Part shown: positions 1 through 7,922 of the stretch, in pieces
Position numbering within the stretch: the first letter of the stretch is position 1
Layout: the number at the start of each line of letters is the position of its first letter
Assembly: GCA_047618565.1 (NCBI GenBank)
Contig: JBLHKW010000034.1
Coordinates: forward strand, 1-36,500
Reading direction: 5' to 3'
Source: JBLHKW01 sp047618565
GTDB lineage: Bacteria; Planctomycetota; UBA1135; GCA-002686595
Length of the DNA: 36,500 nucleotides
Translations under genes and position numbers: made by a program
The notes under the pieces: model-generated
The model's input: the letters and a program-made list of their open reading frames with translations, nothing else
Told to the model about the DNA's origin: nothing
Database searches by the model: none

Positions 1-72
1 GGGATTGTCGACGATGTCGAGGCTCCCGGTGCGCCAGCCAACTGGTTCCCTGGTCGTGGAGGGCAAGCCTGA
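1..72 (+). CDS. C-terminal tail of a probable second BMC pentamer shell protein (partial)
   Basis: Only the last 23 codons are present, open from the first base to a TGA at 70-72. The tail begins GIVDDVEAPG. EutN/CcmL pentamer proteins end in a similar strand (GIVDEV in EutN), and the complete pentamer gene just downstream has SAIIDKM at the same place. I infer an upstream BMC-P paralogue with a short Pro/Gly-rich extension. The stop overlaps the next ATG by one base (TGATG), so the two genes are probably translationally coupled. With so few residues the family call is tentative; another BMC-operon protein remains possible. Confidence 0.45.
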   Translation, partial: GIVDDVEAPGAPANWFPGRGGQA

Positions 73-383
73 TGCTCGTGGGAACCGTGGTCGGTAACGT
101 CTGGGCCAGCGTGAAGGATCCGACCCTCGATGGGCTGCGTTTCCTTGTGGTCCAGCCCTATACGCTCGATGGAAAGCCTTCCGCCGAGACCATGGTCGCC
201 GTCGACCCGCTTGGCGCGGGCATCGGAGAGCGAGTGCTGGTCGTCTTCGGGCGAGCCGCTCGGCACGTGATCGGTCGCGGGCACGATATCGGTTTCCAGT
301 GCGCCGTCTCCGCGATCATCGACAAGATGAACCTGGAAGGCGGGCGCACCGTCGGTCCTTTCGCCGCGGACGACGAGTCCTGA
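72..383 (+). CDS. EutN/CcmL-family BMC pentameric vertex protein (BMC-P)
   Basis: A 103-residue protein of typical EutN/CcmL length. Family proteins form pentamers that cap the twelve vertices of a microcompartment shell. Visible family features are the N-terminal strand LVGTVVGNVWAS, the KFLVV-like strand (RFLVVQPY), the central VAVDPLGAGIGERVLVVFG block (GxGxGE-type turn then a strand) and the C-terminal AVSAIIDKMN strand. Its ATG overlaps the stop of the preceding gene, and 28 bp separate it from the BMC-T gene. Compartment substrate cannot be read from this protein. The family is certain; its role among several possible pentamer paralogues is not. Confidence 0.93.
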   Translation: MLVGTVVGNVWASVKDPTLDGLRFLVVQPYTLDGKPSAETMVAVDPLGAGIGERVLVVFGRAARHVIGRGHDIGFQCAVSAIIDKMNLEGGRTVGPFAADDES

Positions 384-411
384 TTCGCTTTAGAACGCAA
401 GTGGAGTATTG

Positions 412-1014
412 ATGGAGAACATGAGCCGCAACGACACGAATCCGGCCCTGCGCACGGATGCGTCCATTGGGCCGGCGATCGCGATGCTGGAGCTGTGCTC
501 GGTCGCACGCGGGGTCGAGGTGGCCGACGCCATTCTGTGGGAGTCGGACGTCGAGATGTTGGCCGCAACGCCAGTGCAGCCCGGCAAGTACGTCATGCTG
601 TTCACCGGCGGCGTGCAGGATCTGCGTGCCGCTCTCGATCGCGGTCGCACCTTGGCCCAGGACCACCTGGTCGACGAGTTGTTGATCCCGAACGTGCACC
701 CGCAGGTGGAGATCGGGCTACGGCGCGAGGGGCACATCAACGGCCAGATCGACGCCCTCGGGGTTGTCGAGACCAATACTGTCGCGAGCGCAATCCTGGC
801 AGCGGATGCGTCGCTCAAGGCGGCCACGATCGACCTGCTCGAGCTGCGCATCGCCAACGGCCTCGGCGGCAAGAGCTATTACAGCCTGACCGGCGAGGTC
901 AGCGACGTGCGCTCTGCCGTGTCGGCGGGCGCTGCCCTGGCCCAGCAACGGGGTCAACTCGCTTGCGACGTGGTCATCCCACGGCCGCACCCTGACCTCG
1001 TACGTCACTTGTAG
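412..1014 (+). CDS. Tandem BMC-domain trimeric shell protein (BMC-T)
   Basis: This 200-residue protein has two BMC folds in tandem. The first (about residues 17-100) carries IGPAIAMLELCSVARGVEVA and PGKYVMLFTGGV; the second (about 108-200) carries VVETNTVASAILAADASLK and GGKSYYSLTGEVSDV. Such proteins form trimers resembling a BMC hexamer and tile microcompartment facets. From memory it resembles the BMC-T1 shell protein of Haliangium ochraceum, with closely similar blocks such as SIARGITVADA and TGELADVEAA in that protein. The start is ATG 412, since GGAG at 403-406 lies five bases upstream; an in-frame TTG at 409 and ATG at 421 are alternatives. No Cys-rich iron-sulfur pore motif of PduT type is evident. 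Confidence 0.93.
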   Translation: MENMSRNDTNPALRTDASIGPAIAMLELCSVARGVEVADAILWESDVEMLAATPVQPGKYVMLFTGGVQDLRAALDRGRTLAQDHLVDELLIPNVHPQVEIGLRREGHINGQIDALGVVETNTVASAILAADASLKAATIDLLELRIANGLGGKSYYSLTGEVSDVRSAVSAGAALAQQRGQLACDVVIPRPHPDLVRHL

Positions 1015-1022
1015 GCGACCCC

Positions 1023-1532
1023 ATGAGCCGTAGCTTCATCACCGCACAGGACGTGCGACGCGCAACCGAGAAGGAGATCGTGGTCGACGGTGACACGATC
1101 GTCACGCCCCAGGCACTCGAGGTCGCCCAGTCACTGGGGATCATCATCCGCTCCACGGACGGGGCCTACGCTCCGCCGGCACCGGATCGCGGCCCGGATG
1201 CCGAACTGGCGCGTAACCACTTACCGCACCTTCCCGAGCCCGCACTCGAAGGCTCAGCGGACGGCACGGGTGTCGTCGTGACCGTGGTCGGCCGCAACCG
1301 CTCGGGCGTCCTGGCCGAGGTCACCGCCCGCATCGCGGCGCAGGGCGTCAGCGTCGAGGACATCTCGCAGAAGACCATCGATAGCTACTTCCACCTGGTC
1401 CTGCTGGTCAACCTACCGGTCGGGTCGGTCTTCGATCAGCTGAAGAACTCGCTCGAGTGCTCCAGCGACGAAGACGGCTACGTCGTGCGCGTCATGCACG
1501 AGCGCGTCTTCGGCTACATGCACCGTATCTAG
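1023..1532 (+). CDS. EutQ/EutT-like N-terminus fused to a UPF0237-type ACT domain
   Basis: 169 residues in two parts. Residues 5-45 (FITAQDVRRA, then IVTPQALEVAQSLGIIIR) resemble the N-terminus of EutQ (LITANDIRAA, then IITPEAREVAELLGF) and, less closely, EutT; both are ethanolamine-microcompartment proteins. A Pro-rich linker (about 50-78) leads to a C-terminal ACT domain: VVTVVGRNRSGVLAEVTARI, then VEDISQKTIDSYFHLVLLV, typical of UPF0237 proteins. ACT domains usually bind amino acids or other small ligands. Stand-alone UPF0237 genes commonly sit next to DUF711/UPF0210 genes, as here (32 bp apart). The fusion suggests an ACT regulator adapted for a microcompartment. The domain calls are good; the function is inferred. 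Confidence 0.82.
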   Translation: MSRSFITAQDVRRATEKEIVVDGDTIVTPQALEVAQSLGIIIRSTDGAYAPPAPDRGPDAELARNHLPHLPEPALEGSADGTGVVVTVVGRNRSGVLAEVTARIAAQGVSVEDISQKTIDSYFHLVLLVNLPVGSVFDQLKNSLECSSDEDGYVVRVMHERVFGYMHRI

Positions 1533-1564
1533 CATCCCACAGCGCCCGTAAGACAGCAATCCGC

Positions 1565-2929
1565 ATGCCCTTCACTGACAAGGAGATCCTGGAGACGGTC
1601 CGGATGTTCGAGCTCGAGACGCTCGATATTCGCACGGTCACGCTCGGGATCAGCCTCTTCGACTGCGCCGATCCCGACATCGAGAGCACGGCCGAGAAGA
1701 TCTACACGAAGATCGTCCACCACGCGTCCACCCTGGTCGCGACCGCGGATTCGATCTCGCGCGACTACGGTATCCCGATCGTCAACAAGCGCATCGCAGT
1801 CACGCCCATTTCGATGATTGCGGCCGCGTGCGGAGAAGACGACCTGGTTCCCCTGGCGCGCGCGCTGGACGCCGCGGCGAAGGAGGTCGGAGTCGACTTC
1901 ATCGGCGGTTTCACCGCCTACGTGCACAAGGGCTTCACCAACGCGGACCACGCCCTCTTCGAGTCCATCCCGACCGCCCTGGCAGAAACGGACCACGTTT
2001 GCTCGTCGGTCTCCCTGGCCACGACGCGCGCCGGCATCAACATGGATGCCACCGCGCGCTTCGCCGAGCTGGTACTGGCGACGGCGGAGGCCACCCGCGA
2101 CGACGGTGGCCTGGGCTGCGCCAAGCTCGTGTGTTTCTGTAACCCGGTCGAGGACAACCCCTTCGTGGCCGGAGCCCATATTGGACCCGGCGAGGGTGAG
2201 ACCGTCCTGAACGTGGGCGTGTCCGGCCCCGGGGTTGTGCGCTCGGCCCTGGCGCGCTTGTCCCCCGATGCCGACCTGCTGGCCGTGTCGGAGACGATCA
2301 AGCGAACGGCCTTCAAGATCACCCGCATGGGCGAACTGGTCGGGCGCGAAGCTGCGCGGCGCATGGGCACCTCCTTCGGCATCGTCGATGTCAGTCTGGC
2401 GCCCACGCCGGCCGTGGGGGATTCGATTGGCGACATCCTCAAGCTGATCGGCGTCGAGCAACCCGGAGCACCCGGAACGACCGCTGCCCTCGCGCTGCTG
2501 ACGGATGCGGTCAAGAAGGGCGGTGCCATGGCGTCGTCGTGCGTGGGCGGACTCTCCGGAGCGTTCATTCCCGTGTCCGAAGATGCCACGATGGTCGAGG
2601 CGGTACGCCTGGGCGCACTCTCGCTGGCCAAGTTGGAGGCCATGACGACGGTCTGCTCGGTGGGCCTCGACATGGTCGCCGTACCCGGCGACACGTCCGC
2701 GGCGACCCTGATGGGGATCATCGCCGATGAGATGGCGATCGGCATGGTCAACACGAAGACGACCGCCGTGCGCATCATTCCCGTGCCCGGCAAGGGACCC
2801 GGCGAGACCGTCGAGTGGGGTGGGTTGCTCGGGACAGCCATCGTGCAGGACCCCGGACGGTTCTCGTGCGATGTGCTTTACCGCCGGGGCGGCCGGATCC
2901 CCGCCCCGATCCACTCGTACCGCAACTGA
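1565..2929 (+). CDS. DUF711/UPF0210 family protein
   Basis: 454 residues, the usual length for this family. The N-terminus (ETVRMFELETLDIRTVTLG, then ISLFDCADPDIESTAEKIY) and KRIAVTPISMIAA are characteristic. As I recall, the family fold is related to pyruvate formate-lyase-like barrels, but no member has an established reaction. No glycyl-radical loop (RVxGY type) is visible near the C-terminus, which ends RRGGRIPAPIHSYRN, so it should not be a glycyl-radical enzyme. The start is ATG 1565; the reading frame stays open further upstream, but that stretch is Arg-rich and overlaps the ACT gene. It is the last gene of the BMC operon. Whether it acts inside the shell is unknown. Confidence 0.88.
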   Translation: MPFTDKEILETVRMFELETLDIRTVTLGISLFDCADPDIESTAEKIYTKIVHHASTLVATADSISRDYGIPIVNKRIAVTPISMIAAACGEDDLVPLARALDAAAKEVGVDFIGGFTAYVHKGFTNADHALFESIPTALAETDHVCSSVSLATTRAGINMDATARFAELVLATAEATRDDGGLGCAKLVCFCNPVEDNPFVAGAHIGPGEGETVLNVGVSGPGVVRSALARLSPDADLLAVSETIKRTAFKITRMGELVGREAARRMGTSFGIVDVSLAPTPAVGDSIGDILKLIGVEQPGAPGTTAALALLTDAVKKGGAMASSCVGGLSGAFIPVSEDATMVEAVRLGALSLAKLEAMTTVCSVGLDMVAVPGDTSAATLMGIIADEMAIGMVNTKTTAVRIIPVPGKGPGETVEWGGLLGTAIVQDPGRFSCDVLYRRGGRIPAPIHSYRN

Positions 2930-3093
2930 GCTGCGCTGCGCTGGTGCGCGGGAGCAGCCCGCACGCCGCGCCAACATCGGGAACCTCGGTACCGGTCGCT
3001 CAAGGACCTGTGCCAACGGCCGAGAACTACTGCTGGAGCCTTGGGGGTCGCGCGCTGGCTGCGCCCCAGGACGTCTCCAAGCGGAGTTCCCCT

Positions 3094-4527
3094 TTGAGTG
3101 TGCCTATTTTTCTGATCGACGAGGATGCGCCCACGCTCCAGGCCATGGCCAGCGGGCTGAAGGGTCTCGGTCCTGCCCGTTGCCTGTCGCCCGCGGAGGC
3201 GGTCGAGGTGATCGGAGCCGCGGGGCCCTGCATCGTGTGCCTGGGCCCGAATTCCGGATCGCAAATCGTGGGATCCCTGGCCGAGGCTGCCCCCTGTAGC
3301 CGGCGCCTGGCCTGGGTCACCGATGGGTCTCTCTCCGTCCTGCAGCACCTGCTGCACGAAGGCGGTATCACGGGCGTGTTCGCCTGGCCGACCGAGGTCG
3401 AGCCCATGCGGGACGCGCTGGGCAAGGCGCTTGCGCAGCTGGAGCGCGACGAGCGTGGCCGCGAGGTGTTCGAGCGCTTCCGCAAGGCACTCGCTGGCGG
3501 TGATTCCATCGCGACGATCGCCGAGACCACGGCCGACGCGTTGTACGAGGTCCTCGATGGGGCCGCGGTACTGGTTCAGGTCTGGGACGAGGACGGCCTG
3601 TCAGCGGACGGTGTACGCCTCGGTGGCGACTCGGGGCGACACTGGGCGGAAGCGGTTCGCGGCGGCGAGATGTCCAGCGAGCTCCACAGCCGGCCCCTTT
3701 TCGATGGGGAGCGTTCGATTGGCGAGATCGTGATCGACCGCGGAGCCTCCGAGCAGCCGGCGTGTGCGGGCGCGGGTGATCTGGCCCGGATCGAGCCGTT
3801 TGCGACGACCCTCGCCGTGGCGGCCGGGGCGCAGATCCGGCAGCGCGAGGCGGACCGCGCGGTTCACGCGCTGCTCGTTGCACTGGCGGGCCTCGCGGGT
3901 TGCCGTGAGCACGTCGGAAGCCGGCACGTGGAGCGTATCGGGCGGTACGTGCGTCTGATGGCGGTGGGGCTGCGAGCGGACGGCCACTTCGCCGATGACC
4001 TCTGCGATCTGGGCATCGAGGACATGGTCCGCGCGGTGGCCTTACATGACATTGGCAAGCTGGCGGTTCCGGATGCGATTCTGCTGAAACCGGGGCAACT
4101 GTCGAGCCAGGAGCGGTTGGTGGTCGAGACCCACGCACAGGTTGGGGCGCTCGCCTTCGAGGAAGCCCTGGGGGCCGGTCTTGCGCCGCGTTTCCTGGAG
4201 CTGTCGCGCGACGCAGCGCGCGATCATCACGAGAGATGGGATGGCAGCGGCTATCCGCGCGGTCTGGCCGGTGACCACATTCCGCTCGTCGCGCGCCTGC
4301 TGGCCGTGGCGGATACCTACGACGCCCTGACCACGCGGCGCCCCTTCCGGGATGGTTGGAGTCACGCGCGCGCCATGACGTTCTTGTCGCACATGAGCGG
4401 TTCACACTTCGACCCGCGCGTGCTGGAGTCCTTTCTCGCAAGGGCGTCCGCCGTCGACGCCCTGCGCGACCGCCTGCGCGACGACGAGCACGAGCACGAG
4501 CTCGACGCGGCCTGGCCTGCGGCCTGA
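3094..4527 (+). CDS. HD-GYP domain protein with degenerate receiver and GAF-like region
   Basis: 477 residues. The C-terminal half is an HD-GYP domain with HDIGK (His 318-Asp 319) and HHERWDGSGYP (378-388), the signature of c-di-GMP phosphodiesterases. Residues 1-110 look like a response-regulator receiver: VPIFLIDED at the acidic pocket, a TDG turn and a WPTEVEPM segment. But the phospho-acceptor region reads CIVCLGPNSG with no Asp, and the usual Lys before Pro is Trp, so phosphorylation is unlikely. Residues 125-250 may be a GAF-like sensor. I chose TTG 3094 because GGAG at 3083-3086 is well spaced and the receiver strand starts at once; GTG 3100 is an alternative. 164 bp separate it from the BMC operon. 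Confidence 0.88.
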   Translation: MSVPIFLIDEDAPTLQAMASGLKGLGPARCLSPAEAVEVIGAAGPCIVCLGPNSGSQIVGSLAEAAPCSRRLAWVTDGSLSVLQHLLHEGGITGVFAWPTEVEPMRDALGKALAQLERDERGREVFERFRKALAGGDSIATIAETTADALYEVLDGAAVLVQVWDEDGLSADGVRLGGDSGRHWAEAVRGGEMSSELHSRPLFDGERSIGEIVIDRGASEQPACAGAGDLARIEPFATTLAVAAGAQIRQREADRAVHALLVALAGLAGCREHVGSRHVERIGRYVRLMAVGLRADGHFADDLCDLGIEDMVRAVALHDIGKLAVPDAILLKPGQLSSQERLVVETHAQVGALAFEEALGAGLAPRFLELSRDAARDHHERWDGSGYPRGLAGDHIPLVARLLAVADTYDALTTRRPFRDGWSHARAMTFLSHMSGSHFDPRVLESFLARASAVDALRDRLRDDEHEHELDAAWPAA

Positions 4528-4598
4528 GAACTTGATTCGAGACGGCCGGGCGGCGATGCTCGGAGTGCGGTCAGGGGCGAGGCGTCCCCACCGCAATC

Positions 4599-5927
4599 AT
4601 GACGGAAGACTCCAAGCCCGACGCGGGGGCACCGGGCTGGCACCGCACCTACTGGACCGTATGGTCCGCCAACCTGATCGCCGCGATCGGGATGATGAGC
4701 TTTTTGCCCTTCCTGCCAGGGCTGCTCGAGGAGATAGGCGTCGAGGGCGATGCGCGCATCGCCGCATGGTCGGGCGTGATCTTCGGTGCCGCCCCGCTCT
4801 CGGCTGCATTCATGGGGCCCATCTGGGGTGCGCTGGGGGATCGCATCGGTCGGCGCCTGATGGTCGTGCGGGCCATGTTCGCGATCGCGATCTTCGTGGG
4901 TGCCATGTCGCTGGTGACGAGTCCGCAGCAGCTGCTCCTCCTGCGCATCGGACAGGGGCTTTTCTCCGGGTTCATTCCGCCCAGCATCACCCTCGTGAGC
5001 CTCGGCGCGCCGGCGCATCGTCAGGGGCGCGTGGCGGGCAGTCTGCAGACCGCGCTCGCGATCGGCGCCATGCTCGGTCCGCTCATCGGAGGCCTGTTCG
5101 CCGCCCAGGGGCGCCAGCAGGATGTCTTCGTCTGGGTGGGCATCGGTGCCGCGCTGTCGGGCTTGCTGGTCTGGTTTGGCGCGCGCGAGGACCCGACCCA
5201 GCGCATCGGACCGGAGCACGTGGACGGGCCGCCGGTCCGCCGCGCGGATGCGCTTCGTGGCCTCGCCTCGAGCCTGCTCGAGGACCTGCGCGGAGTCTGG
5301 CAGACGCCTCGGGTGCGGCGTGCCCTGGTACTGCTCTTCTTCCTGCAGTTCGGTATGGGGGCCACGAATCCGCTGATGGAGCTGTACGTGCGCGAGGTGT
5401 TTCCGCCGAGCGCGGAGAGCACGGCCACCTATCGACTGCTCGCTGCGCTCGGGTCGATCGCGGGCGGGGAGCGCGCGGCCGTCCTGGCCCTGGCCACCAG
5501 TGTCCTGTTCGGAGGAATGGCGTTCGTGAACCTGATCGCGCTGCCCCTGTGGGGACGCTATGGCGACCGGGCTGGACATACCACGGGCCTCTTCTGGTGT
5601 TGCGTCGGAGCCGCGGTCTCGCTCGCGATCCAGGCCATGGCGCCGATGTACGGCGTGCTCTTCGCGGGCCGCATGCTGATGGGGGCTTCCCTTGCGGGTG
5701 CCGGCCCCCTGGCCTTCGGCGTCGCGGCCGCGGAGATCGACGTGAAGCGGCGCGGCGGAGCCTTCGGGGTGGTCTTCAGCGCACGCTTGCTGGCGGTCGC
5801 GCTCGGGAGCGCGATGGGGGGCGTCCTGGCGGGCCCGCTCGGCGTGCGCGGCCTGATGTTGCTCGCCAGTGTGGCCCTTGTTGGGGCCCTGGTGGTCCTG
5901 CGCCGACGTGCCAGCGCGTCGCGCTGA
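4599..5927 (+). CDS. Major facilitator superfamily transporter (DHA1/MdtG-like)
   Basis: 442 residues with about twelve hydrophobic segments. The loop after the second helix holds motif A (GALGDRIGRR), and helix 5 holds a motif C-like GAMLGPLIGG, which marks drug:H+ antiporter-type transporters. A second motif A-like loop (LWGRYGDRAGH) opens the C-terminal half, as expected for the two-fold repeat. It should be an inner-membrane exporter of small molecules, possibly a drug or metabolite, but the substrate cannot be inferred. It follows the HD-GYP gene by 71 bp and may share its transcript. Its stop lies 3 bp from the stop of the convergent hydrolase gene, leaving no room for a separate terminator. 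Confidence 0.9.
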   Translation: MTEDSKPDAGAPGWHRTYWTVWSANLIAAIGMMSFLPFLPGLLEEIGVEGDARIAAWSGVIFGAAPLSAAFMGPIWGALGDRIGRRLMVVRAMFAIAIFVGAMSLVTSPQQLLLLRIGQGLFSGFIPPSITLVSLGAPAHRQGRVAGSLQTALAIGAMLGPLIGGLFAAQGRQQDVFVWVGIGAALSGLLVWFGAREDPTQRIGPEHVDGPPVRRADALRGLASSLLEDLRGVWQTPRVRRALVLLFFLQFGMGATNPLMELYVREVFPPSAESTATYRLLAALGSIAGGERAAVLALATSVLFGGMAFVNLIALPLWGRYGDRAGHTTGLFWCCVGAAVSLAIQAMAPMYGVLFAGRMLMGASLAGAGPLAFGVAAAEIDVKRRGGAFGVVFSARLLAVALGSAMGGVLAGPLGVRGLMLLASVALVGALVVLRRRASASR

Positions 5928-5930
5928 CGA

Positions 5931-6836
5931 TCAGGAGTTGCTCAACGCGGGCTCGGGCCATTCCTCGGCCAGCACGCGTCTCGCGTTGTCGAGGTCCTGC
6001 CGTGCGCGCGCACCGATATCCTTGCCGCGGCGCTTCTGCATGAAGGCGCCCGCCAGGCGAGCGCACTCGCTGCGGTCCGTGGCACGTTCGATCTCCTTGC
6101 GCAGGAACATGCGCAGGTCCTGGAAGTAGCGCGCGTCCTCATCGATCGCGTTGAGGATCGTCTCGTGTCCGACGAGTACGTCGTTGTGCGAGGGGATGAT
6201 CCGTTCGATCTTCTCGTTCACGACCCACTCGCGCATCGTTCCGAGGGCGCTCTCGAAGGCGCGCGCCTCCCAGCGGCAATAAGGGAGACCCGGTGACACC
6301 AGGTAGTCCGCCGTGCACAGGGTTGCTAGCTGGGGCAGGTGAACGACGCTGGTGCAGTTCGAGTGTCCCGGCAGGAAGCGTAGATCGACGTCGAGTCCGC
6401 CCACGCGCAGCAGCGTCGTGTCATCGAAGAGGATGTCGGCCTTCGGGTAGGTGAAGGCCGGGTCGTCGATGCCGAGCGTCTCGTCGATCCTGGTCTTCGC
6501 CGCCAGGATACGACCGCGCGCGGATTCGTCCTTCTCGGCCACGGCGCGTGGTGCCGTTACCCGTGCGGCGGGGAAGTGCGCCCAGCCGCGGATATGGTCG
6601 TGGTGCGAGTGGGTCAGGATGACATCGCTGACCTGGCGCGACTGTCCATTGGGAGCGTCGCGCGTGCAGATGGCGTATTCGAGCGCGCGGATTTCCTCGG
6701 GGTAGATGCCAGGGTCCACGACGGCGGCGTGCTCGCCGTGATAGAAGCCGATCGCGTTGAAGTTCCAGAAGCGGCTGCGCAGGACAACCAGCGGGTCGCC
6801 CGGGCGGCCGTCGAACAGGAAATGGGGCTCTTGCAT
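5931..6836 (-). CDS. Metallo-beta-lactamase-fold hydrolase
   Basis: 301 residues. The dinuclear metal site is complete: THSHHDH with His 76, His 78, Asp 80 and His 81, then LPGHSNCT, a downstream Asp in LCTADYL and a late His in IIPSHND. This pattern marks a hydrolase such as a glyoxalase II, lactonase or phosphodiesterase relative; sequence alone does not select among them. The start is ATG 6836, whose A is also the last base of the upstream gene's TGA (TGATG), implying translational coupling; an in-frame TTG three bases earlier is less likely. It is the last gene of a minus-strand unit with the DUF6687-like and TPR genes. No signal peptide, so probably cytoplasmic. Confidence 0.92.
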   Translation of the reverse strand: MQEPHFLFDGRPGDPLVVLRSRFWNFNAIGFYHGEHAAVVDPGIYPEEIRALEYAICTRDAPNGQSRQVSDVILTHSHHDHIRGWAHFPAARVTAPRAVAEKDESARGRILAAKTRIDETLGIDDPAFTYPKADILFDDTTLLRVGGLDVDLRFLPGHSNCTSVVHLPQLATLCTADYLVSPGLPYCRWEARAFESALGTMREWVVNEKIERIIPSHNDVLVGHETILNAIDEDARYFQDLRMFLRKEIERATDRSECARLAGAFMQKRRGKDIGARARQDLDNARRVLAEEWPEPALSNS

Positions 6837-7921
6837 CAATCGAGGTCGGTTTCGTCGTCAGCGTCGGGGAATACCCACGCGGCGCGGAGTGCGTCCACGA
6901 CCGCCGTCTTGACGGTCGTCGGCTCCAGGGCACTACTCATCAGTACGCTCTGAGCGTGCTGGCTGAAAGGGGCAAATTCGGATGTTCCGAACCAGAGCTC
7001 CGGGGAGGCGCCAGACGGGCTCTGGTGTTGCCAGCTGACAGTATCGGAACTTTGGGTGCCCTCGAGCTCGTTCAACGTGCTGCCCAGGGCCACCAGGTCA
7101 GGGCGCGGGGGGGGCGTCGGTCCCGGCAGGTCGAACCAGGAGAGCGTGCCGATCAGGAAGCGATAGGTGGCGCCGCTGCCCGGGCTGGCGCCAGGCCCGA
7201 TCACGAGCTGGCGGTCGGTTGCGCGGCTCCCGAACAGGGCGTGGCGCCCTGGGTCGAACGACGGACTGTCCGTGGATCGACTGGAGCGCGCACCGGGCGC
7301 CGCTTGCCAGACGCTCAGGCTCAGGTGTACCAGGTCGTCCTCAGGGAGCGCGCTCAGGTCAGCCAGGTCTGCCCGCAGGTCCGCCAGGCGCGGCTCCCAG
7401 AGCATCTTGAATTCGTCGACGTCGCCAGCGAGCCAGCCCGGTAGGCGCTCGAGCACCTCGAGCGTGCACAGTTCATGTCGCGCGCGATCTGACAGGCCCT
7501 GGAAGCGCGCGCTCCACGGGGAGCGCTGGGTGTCGGTCAGGCCTGTGACGATGGCGTCGATGACGAAGGCTGCTTCGCTCGGGACCTGGAAGAAGTCGCC
7601 AGCGCGTGCGGCGGCAAGCAGGGCCTCCTCGTGTCGCCATGCACTCTGCGGATCGGCCAGCGCGAGCATCGCGCAGACGCCATCGGTGTCGTAGTGGTTG
7701 TTGCAGAGCGCCACGCATCCGGCGCTGCGCGCGGCCTGGTCGGCGGCATCCAGGCGCGAGAAAGCGAGGGCGATCCCGGTCGAGAGTTCGCGCTTCAGGT
7801 CCGCCGGCGTGCTGTTCCCGGGCCAGTGGCTCAGGTTCAGTCCGGGGGCACCCCAGGCTCCATCGACGCTGATGACGGGCTCGGAGCCCGCCTGATCTTG
7901 AACGCGTACGGGGAGATTCAC
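6836..7921 (-). CDS. DUF6687-like protein
   Basis: 361 residues from GTG 7921. Near the N-terminus it has VISVDGAWGAPGLNLSHWPG, then TPADLKRELSTGIALAF and NNHYDTDGVCAMLALADP (residues 74-91). I recall these blocks from proteins labelled DUF6687, found for example in Actinobacteria, with no known function. NNHYDTDG is loosely like motif I of DHH phosphoesterases (HxDxDG), but the remaining DHH motifs are not evident. The chosen GTG starts one base after the TPR gene's stop (TGACGTG); the frame is open further upstream but that stretch is Arg/Ser-rich and antisense-like. Coupling to the hydrolase downstream suggests a shared pathway. Confidence 0.7.
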   Translation of the reverse strand: MNLPVRVQDQAGSEPVISVDGAWGAPGLNLSHWPGNSTPADLKRELSTGIALAFSRLDAADQAARSAGCVALCNNHYDTDGVCAMLALADPQSAWRHEEALLAAARAGDFFQVPSEAAFVIDAIVTGLTDTQRSPWSARFQGLSDRARHELCTLEVLERLPGWLAGDVDEFKMLWEPRLADLRADLADLSALPEDDLVHLSLSVWQAAPGARSSRSTDSPSFDPGRHALFGSRATDRQLVIGPGASPGSGATYRFLIGTLSWFDLPGPTPPPRPDLVALGSTLNELEGTQSSDTVSWQHQSPSGASPELWFGTSEFAPFSQHAQSVLMSSALEPTTVKTAVVDALRAAWVFPDADDETDLD

Positions 7922-7922
7922 G

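Noticed and set aside
1529..3016. 495-codon open frame opposite DUF711
   Set aside because: Antisense shadow with His/Arg/Gly-rich low-complexity translation.
2815..3093. Upstream extension of the HD-GYP frame
   Set aside because: It overlaps DUF711, is Pro/Arg-rich and has no receiver-like sequence; TTG 3094 has a good ribosome-binding site.
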